From Patella vulgata (taxonomy: Eukaryota; Mollusca; Gastropoda; Patellidae): DNA of 64,000 bases. The stretch lies in the NCBI RefSeq assembly GCF_932274485.2, contig NC_065882.2:76782767-76846766 (forward strand), written 5' to 3'. Under the pieces are notes generated by a model. That model saw nothing but the letters and a program-made list of their open reading frames with translations, made no database searches and was not told the DNA's origin. Numbering within the stretch: position 1 is the stretch's first letter; each line of letters begins with the position of its first letter. Position numbers and translations under genes: made by a program. Positions 60,656-64,000 of this stretch are shown here, in pieces.

Positions 60656-60994
60656 CGTGTACACCGTACAAATAAGCAAATTTCACATTTTATATGAACA
60701 AAATAGATACTATATATAGGCCTAGCTTACAAGCTGTAATAAATGGTGTCGAGTGGTAACCTATATTTTGACGATGCATTCACAATAAATATAGAAGTGA
60801 CCCCCACATAGAGGATAATCACGCCCCTTAGTAATATACGTTACAACGCCTAATATAGACATATTAGTAGGTCTATAGTATCTATATTGAACTTGGATTG
60901 AATTTACATTGATAAGACAAATACATTAAATGTCATATTGACGATGATCGACGTACGTTGGGCGTGTACATTTAATTTAAACCATTGACTCGTT

Positions 60995-61269
60995 TAGTTG
61001 TGGTTTCCTCTTGTCAATTGAGCAGTGTGGACGGCCGTGCAAGGAACGGTGTCTAGTCCTTCGAATGGTAGGAAAAACCGAGGTCTCATCGGTGCGCTCG
61101 TAAGTGAACCCTTGACAGTTGGAATTAGAATGAAGACTAGATCGCATCGCGGCTTTCCCGGCAAAATGTCCCTCAAAGCACGCATAGCGCATGTCCGTCT
61201 TCATTCGCCTGAATGGAGCAGATAAATAGGAGTGTAGAACTAGGACGCTAAGCCCAATTATTTCATTTA
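60995..61269 (+). mobile_element. SINE-A, diverged, 5'-truncated
   Basis: GTGGTTTCCTCTTGTCAATTG, GGTGTCTAGTCCTTCGAATG, TTGACAGTTGGAATTAGAAT, AGGACGCTAAGCCC. Confidence 0.7.
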
Positions 61270-61274
61270 GCTGT

Positions 61275-61440
61275 TTCAAATTCCCGGTTGTACTTAAAAC
61301 AAGGAGTAGGGTCGTCTGTCCAACCTCGTGGGTTTTCGAGAGAGAGAGAGAGAGAGAGAAATGAGGTTTAACGTTCACGCGACACAAACAGGTCATTTCG
61401 GAACTAATAACACCTCTCTCTCTCTCTCTCTCTCTCTCTA
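61275..61440. mobile_element. Two SINE-B pieces in opposite orientation
   Basis: Plus-strand CCCGGTTGTACTTAAAACAA to CCAACCTCGTGGGTTTTC meets a minus-strand (GA)n-AATGAGGTTTAACGTTCACG piece. A (CT)n array follows. Confidence 0.65.
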
Positions 61441-61577
61441 TTTGTGTCGTTTACGTTTATATGTTTATATAACTTGTAGCCTTTTAACGGGGTTTGGGGC
61501 TTTACCCTCAACAAGATGACATAGCCTACATAATCAGATATGTTAAACAAAGTGGCATTAACCGGGCAATATTCGTG

Positions 61578-61768
61578 GTTTCATTCGAAGACTTAGTTGT
61601 GACAAGAAGTGGTGTTGCCTGCCTAACCTCGTGGGTTTATCTCCGGGTTATCTTCTTTGCTCCCACAGCCTACAATCCTTCTAAATGTATGCGAATTAAT
61701 AAATTAAAGTTATAAGATGCTAGTCCCGAAATGACGTAGTTTGTGTTGAGTGACTGTTAAATCCCACG
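61578..61768 (+). mobile_element. SINE-B, diverged, head missing
   Basis: AGTTGTGACAAGAAGTGGTG, CCTAACCTCGTGGGTTTATC, GCTAGTCCCGAAATGACG, TGACTGTTAAATCCCAC. Confidence 0.65.
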
Positions 61769-62068
61769 TCTTAAAAAAAGAAAGTCGTACACCAATGACA
61801 TAGACTCCATTTACAGTGCTAGAAATGTTATTAAATAACCGATTGGTAATTCTTTATTATTTAAATATCGGCAACCGTATTGAAATAAAAAAAAAAGGGC
61901 GTGATTATTTGAACACGTGATACCCAGGATTAGTGTTATCAGTGGAGATATAAACTACACTATACATAGATAAATACATTAAACTATAACAGGTATCTAA
62001 AGGGGTGATGAATAAATTAAATATTCGCTATGTAAATGAGATAACGTGATTGTGTAACAGTGTATGTT

Positions 62069-62582
62069 AAAGGCCTACACACATGGGATTTGGATCTCGG
62101 AGTGGGGTTAATAGCCTACACACATCGGATTTGGATCTCGGAGTGGGTGACAGGCCTACACACATGCGAACTGGGCCTCGAGGTGGGTTAAAGGTCTACA
62201 CACATGGGATTTGGATCTCATGTGCCTCGGTGTGGGTTAAAGGCCTATACACATTGGAGCTGGGCCCTTGTGTGGGTTAAAGGGCTACAAACACGGGAGT
62301 TGGGCCTCGGTGTTGGTTAGAGGCCTACACACACGGGAGCTGTGCCTCGGTGTGGTTTAAAGGCCTACACACACGGGAGCTGTGCCTCGGGGTGGGTTAA
62401 ACGCCTAAACACATGGGAGTTGTGCCTCGGTGTCTGTTACAGGCCTACACACATGGGAGCTATGTTTCGGTGTGTGTTACAGGCCTACACACACGGGAGC
62501 TATGTTTCGGTGTGTGTTACAGGCCTTACACACATTGGAGTTGGGCCCGTGTGTGGGTTAAAGGTCTACACGCATGGGAGCA
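62069..62582 (+). repeat. 40-bp minisatellite, about 12.6 units
   Basis: Units of AAAGGCCTACACACACGGGA + GCTGTGCCTCGGTGTGGGTT, with variation mainly at the middle. One unit has a 9-bp insert. Confidence 0.92.
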
Positions 62583-62654
62583 CTAAAAGAAACCTTGACA
62601 GTATGAACTTGGTAAAGAGTAGGCGGATAAGCTGCTGTCCGGGCATAACTCCGA

Positions 62655-62820
62655 CAACTGACGTGTTGAATAGAATCATGACGTAACTAAACACAACTTA
62701 CATGTTTCAGCTATCGTGGCCTGGTTAGGTACATTTTTACTCAATATGTCAACTGCCACTATTCGTGGAATTGCGAGAATTCATTTCCAGAACGTTCAAT
62801 CGAGTATCCCATATCGCAGA
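62655..62820. repeat. Dispersed repeat shared with 31885-32170, empty site
   Basis: GAATAGAATCATGACGTAAC, GAGAATTCATTTCCAGAACG, TTCAATCGAGTATCCC. Lacks the 69-bp MITE present in the other copy. Confidence 0.6.
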
Positions 62821-63061
62821 CATATAATCTTTTGGTGTGCACATGCCTTTAAACACAATTCTAAATTCACCGTTACTTTACAAAATCTTGTCAGCGACAT
62901 TAATAGCTTTTTATGATATGAAAGGACTGTCGATCTGAATGGGATACGCATAAGTGAAAACACACCATAAAAATAACTTCAAATTAAGATGCGATGATAT
63001 ACTTCTTTAGCAAAATCTGGGAAAACAGTTTATAATGGGGTATTATATGGTCTAGGCTAAG

Positions 63062-63285
63062 AATATGGTTCAATTTTATTTCCATAATTCGCTTGCGCGT
63101 AGGGATCTTTAGCAGTTGGAGTAAACTGGAGTCCCCGGAGAAAACCCACGACTTTGGACAGGCGACCCTACTCCTTGTCACGTACAACCGGGGAATCGAA
63201 ACCACGCAAATTGATTCAATGACAGATTTTATGATACAGCGCGCACACGCGAACCATTCGGCCATCCAATCCCTCCGGGTTGTGA
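63062..63285 (-). mobile_element. SINE-B, 3' tail missing
   Basis: AATATGGTTCAATTTTATTTC to GACTTTGGACAGGCGACCCT, B box GGGGAATCGAAACCACG, head GCGAACCATTCGGCCATCC. Confidence 0.82.
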
Positions 63286-63740
63286 AGGAGTTCGTAATCT
63301 GCAGAACAAAGTTCGATACATGATCTATGTTGCGATTCCGGGTGACAGGTACATCACAGAGCCCAAAGGGGTAGATTAATGGTTTGACATTTGGATCCAG
63401 GAATGGCTTTAATATCTTCAGACAGGAGTAAGATTAGCACAATGAGGGTCCAATTATGAGTTTTATTGGCAAAATATATGTTGTTTCTTCGGGATTACTG
63501 GAAAACACTAATATGTTTGTTTTTGAGATCGATGGCTTCCGGTTGGGTGATGTAACGTTGATAAGGGAAAGTTTGTTGGTTGGGGCCGTTTCACGGCGCT
63601 AACCAAGCGAAAATACCTACACAGTTTAGCCTAAATACATTCTCTGGGCATTGAGGTTAATGTTTATATCGTTTATCAAAATAGACAAAGGTCGAAACTA
63701 GCTTTCACTTGTCTGATGTTAACACGTCTTCACTCTCGTG
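63286..63740. other. Intergenic, no feature seen
   Basis: Unique-looking sequence before a CT-rich array (63749-63790). The stretch CTCTGGGCATTGAGGTTAAT near 63641 is the reverse complement of ATTCACCTCAATGCCCAGAG at about 36114-36133, and the bases around it match too, so a short inverted copy is shared with 36104-36180. Confidence 0.5.
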
Positions 63741-63818
63741 CATGCAATCTCTCTCTCTCTCTCTCTCTCTCCCTCTCTTTCTCTCTCTCACGATGATACG
63801 CCTGAATTAATGCAACTG

Positions 63819-64000
63819 CCTTATAAGGAGAGCTAATGCCTGTCGTCATATTTGAGTCGACTAGTATGACAGGTGTGAGAAACTGGTCTATGAATAGTTA
63901 TCAAAGTGGAATTACCCAAGCGATGCGATTTCTTGGAAAGCAGTGTGGTACGCCCCAAAACAGCGACCTCGCGCGGGTTACACGCCGAGCATATAAATAC
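63819..64000 (+). promoter_or_regulatory. Promoter of a third actin gene, cut by the window edge
   Basis: CArG box CCTTATAAGG at 63819-63828, conserved TGCGATTTCTTGGAAAG at 63924-63940, CGCGGGTTA as in actin 2, and TATAAATA at 63992-63999. By analogy the ATG would lie about 110-120 bp beyond the window. Confidence 0.85.

Noticed and set aside
62069-62582. Regular 40-bp repeats considered as a CRISPR array
   Set aside because: Units are directly adjacent without unique spacers and this is an animal genome; it is a minisatellite.
62342-62686. ORF of about 114 codons with repeated THGS units
   Set aside because: A frame read through the 40-bp minisatellite; the periodic protein only reflects the repeat.

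Overview
The window is animal genomic DNA: AT-rich, with spliced genes and many short interspersed repeats. The protein-coding content (an LDL-receptor-family gene with phase-1 ligand-binding exons, COQ3, and a tandem array of cytoplasmic-type actin genes split after codon 41), together with tRNA-derived SINEs ending in GACGTTAAACCCC, points to a lophotrochozoan, most likely a mollusc. I cannot name the species.

Layout. (1) 269-15732, plus strand: the 3' part of an LDLR/VLDLR/ApoER2-type receptor gene. The signal peptide and any earlier ligand-binding modules lie before the window. Sixteen exons are recognisable and their reading frame closes exactly: 841 complete codons plus the stop. Domains in order are six LA modules, two EGF modules, a YWTD propeller, a third EGF module, a Thr/Ser-rich stalk, a membrane segment and a tail with FDNPVY. 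A long AT-rich 3' UTR probably runs to about 19.4 kb. (2) 23871-24872, minus strand: an intronless COQ3-like gene (mitochondrial ubiquinone O-methyltransferase) with a palindromic NRF-1-type site just upstream. (3) 25-47 kb: a long stretch in which I see no gene, filled with SINEs, MITEs and simple repeats. (4) 47.3-64 kb: an actin array on the plus strand. It holds two complete two-exon genes and, at the right edge, the promoter of a third. All three promoters share a TATA box, a CArG box and a conserved block around TTCTTGGAA.

Mobile DNA dominates the rest. Two tRNA-derived SINE families (called SINE-A and SINE-B here) have different heads and bodies but nearly the same 3' end, so they probably use the same LINE machinery. 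Several DNA elements are defined by terminal inverted repeats and target-site duplications (TSDs) visible in the sequence. These include a 1.9-kb hAT element 4 nt inside a receptor-gene splice donor, a second hAT MITE with a near-perfect 8-bp TSD, a 5-bp-TSD hAT-like MITE nested in another MITE, a 69-72-bp MITE with 9-bp TSDs, a hairpin element beside a receptor microexon, and a 2.9-kb foldback element inside the second actin intron. Several insertions can be confirmed inside the window because a second, empty copy of the target is present.

I found no CRISPR array, true tRNA or rRNA gene, retrovirus-like element or toxin system. The most novel material is the set of small DNA elements, the 31-39-bp SINE-tail insertions and the SINE-derived repeat in an actin 3' UTR, rather than a new protein system.
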